The position numbers were made by a program, and so were the translations under genes. From Aureispira anguillae (GTDB taxonomy: Bacteria > Bacteroidota > Bacteroidia > Chitinophagales > Saprospiraceae): a stretch of 64,000 nt of DNA. Positions 63,056 through 64,000 of the stretch are shown piece by piece. Below the pieces are notes generated by a model, which had not been told where the DNA came from, did no database searches, and saw only the letters and a program-made list of their open reading frames with translations. Position 1 is the first letter of the stretch. Each line of letters opens with the position of its first letter. The stretch covers positions 899,501 through 963,500 of the forward strand of contig NZ_AP026867.1 of assembly GCF_026000115.1 (NCBI RefSeq), written 5' to 3'.

Positions 63056-63097
63056 ATCCCCCAAGCAATTTCATTACTTGAATAAGCGAAAACGACA

Positions 63098-64000
63098 ATG
63101 GCAAAACTAACTTTAACCGAATTAGAAAATTTATCTCGTTTGTTATTGAGTTCAAATGATACGAATGTAGCGTTGGGATTAGAGATTTTAAAAAATCACA
63201 AAGAAGCAACTCCTTTGCTTTGTAGGGAATTGATCTTAATTTGGCAATTGCACCATGATTTGGAAAAAAGAATCGATGTTGAACAAGTCCTTCAAGCCAA
63301 GTACTCTGGGCGACAAATGGAACAGTGGGAAAAAGGATTTGATGTATTTAGAATAGTTCCTACGATTTATCGTTACACGCCTAAAGTACGTCGATTGGTG
63401 CAAGATCACGAAAATGTACGAGCAGACTATCAGGCACTAATTGAACGAAATGCAGCTTATAGTTTAAATTATTATCTCGTTGGCAAAAAGTTGCATCAGA
63501 CCTTTAAAAAGCACTTAGATATAGCCGAAATTTATTATCGGATTGTACTAAAAACAAACCCCACACACGAAGACAATTTGTTTTATTTGGCGTTCTTATT
63601 AGATAAATCTGAAGAGGGCTATGAGGAGGCTTTAAAGCACTATTTGACCATAGAAAGCATCAACCCCAATTCATCTGCAACCTTGAATAATATAGGGCTG
63701 ATTTATGACAATACAGGTGAATATGAACTGGCTTATAAATATTACAAAAAAGCTTTAACGGTACATCCCAATTCTACCTTGCACATGCGTAATTTGGCGA
63801 GTTTGTGTACGACTAGAATGGATGGCGCTGCTTATAAAAAGGAGGCTAAAACTTTGTTGATGAAATTGCTTAAAATTGATGCTCAATCTGGATCTAATTG
63901 GAATAGTTGGGCGGATTATCTTTGGAATATTGAACAGAATCACGATAAAGCAGAAGAAGCTTACCTCAAAGGTTTAGAGGTAGAACCCAACAACCCTTGG
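63098..64000 (+). CDS. TPR-repeat protein (partial, runs off the window)
   Basis: 301 codons are visible from ATG 63098 and no stop is reached. There is no signal peptide (MAKLTLTELENLSRLLLSS). The first 150 residues are helical and not recognised. TPR-like helices start about residue 145 (HLDIAEIYYRIVLKTNPTHEDNLFYLAFLLDKS) and continue as LKHYLTIESINPNSSATLNNIGLIYDNTGEYELAYKYYKKALTVHPNS and AEEAYLKGLEVEPNNP. It is probably a cytoplasmic scaffold; the function cannot be told without the rest. Confidence 0.8.
   Translation, partial: MAKLTLTELENLSRLLLSSNDTNVALGLEILKNHKEATPLLCRELILIWQLHHDLEKRIDVEQVLQAKYSGRQMEQWEKGFDVFRIVPTIYRYTPKVRRLVQDHENVRADYQALIERNAAYSLNYYLVGKKLHQTFKKHLDIAEIYYRIVLKTNPTHEDNLFYLAFLLDKSEEGYEEALKHYLTIESINPNSSATLNNIGLIYDNTGEYELAYKYYKKALTVHPNSTLHMRNLASLCTTRMDGAAYKKEAKTLLMKLLKIDAQSGSNWNSWADYLWNIEQNHDKAEEAYLKGLEVEPNNPW

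Larger units (their letters stand above)
62363..63097. other. Intergenic region with an inverted-repeat element and structured leader
   Basis: 735 bp between the endonuclease gene (-) and a TPR gene (+). It contains the 205-bp element at 62573-62777 and a region of potential RNA structure at 62967-63055, both listed separately. No supported gene. Confidence 0.5.

Overview
The window looks like a chromosomal segment of a gliding marine member of the Bacteroidota, most likely the Saprospiria (Saprospira/Aureispira-like). This placement is inference. It rests on an AT-rich sequence, at least five proteins with type A C-terminal sorting domains of the type IX secretion system (T9SS), two giant gliding-associated (type B sorting) PKD/Ig proteins, a PorP/SprF protein, a PorE-like OmpA protein, futalosine-pathway menaquinone synthesis (mqnD), and promoter-like sites of the Bacteroidota form TTG-N~19-TAnnTTTG. 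I see no rRNA, tRNA, CRISPR array, prophage or intact insertion sequence.

Layout. 1-8.3 kb: the tail of a T9SS cargo gene, a membrane protein, a stand-alone QueC-like PP-loop protein, a GNAT-decarboxylase fusion, and a secreted seven-bladed SBBP propeller protein with five near-identical 153-bp Ig-like repeats. 8.3-13.8 kb (all minus strand): an alpha/beta hydrolase paired with an ABC exporter whose ATPase motifs are eroded, then a lipoprotein / outer-membrane protein / DUF1611 operon. 14.6-26.5 kb: mostly housekeeping or metabolic genes (mazG, an aspartate-type aminotransferase, a GNAT, a GT39-like membrane protein, a MoxR-CoxE pair, a DUF1573 protein, a sterol desaturase, a rhodanese lipoprotein) and a compact type II restriction-modification pair of the NgoPII family. 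26.9-31.2 kb: a vWA protein, a PP2C phosphatase and a membrane-anchored kinase, the TerY-P triad, with a 263-bp MITE-like element between the first two genes.

31.7-46.8 kb: a T9SS type B locus. Two paralogous giant adhesin-like proteins (1643 and 2032 aa) are followed by a 138-aa free-standing sorting-domain-like protein, a PorP/SprF outer-membrane protein and a TPR/PD40/OmpA protein. 47.2-57.7 kb: two huge type A cargo proteins (about 1490 and 1878 aa) with parallel beta-helix, CARDB-like, Ig-like and SprB-like domains; their C-terminal halves are almost identical at DNA level. 57.8-62.4 kb: a LolD-like ATPase, NRDE and YigZ proteins, mqnD, a lipoprotein and a T9SS-exported endonuclease I. 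The window ends in a TPR gene that runs off the edge.

Most notable: a family of dispersed elements ending in TACAGGACAAA (three copies, one splitting the TerY-P triad and flanked by an 11-bp direct repeat), a second and unrelated 205-bp inverted-repeat element at 62.6 kb, the free-standing sorting-domain protein inside the adhesin operon, and the ABC transporter with every ATPase motif degraded. All functional statements are read from sequence and remembered family features; no search was run.
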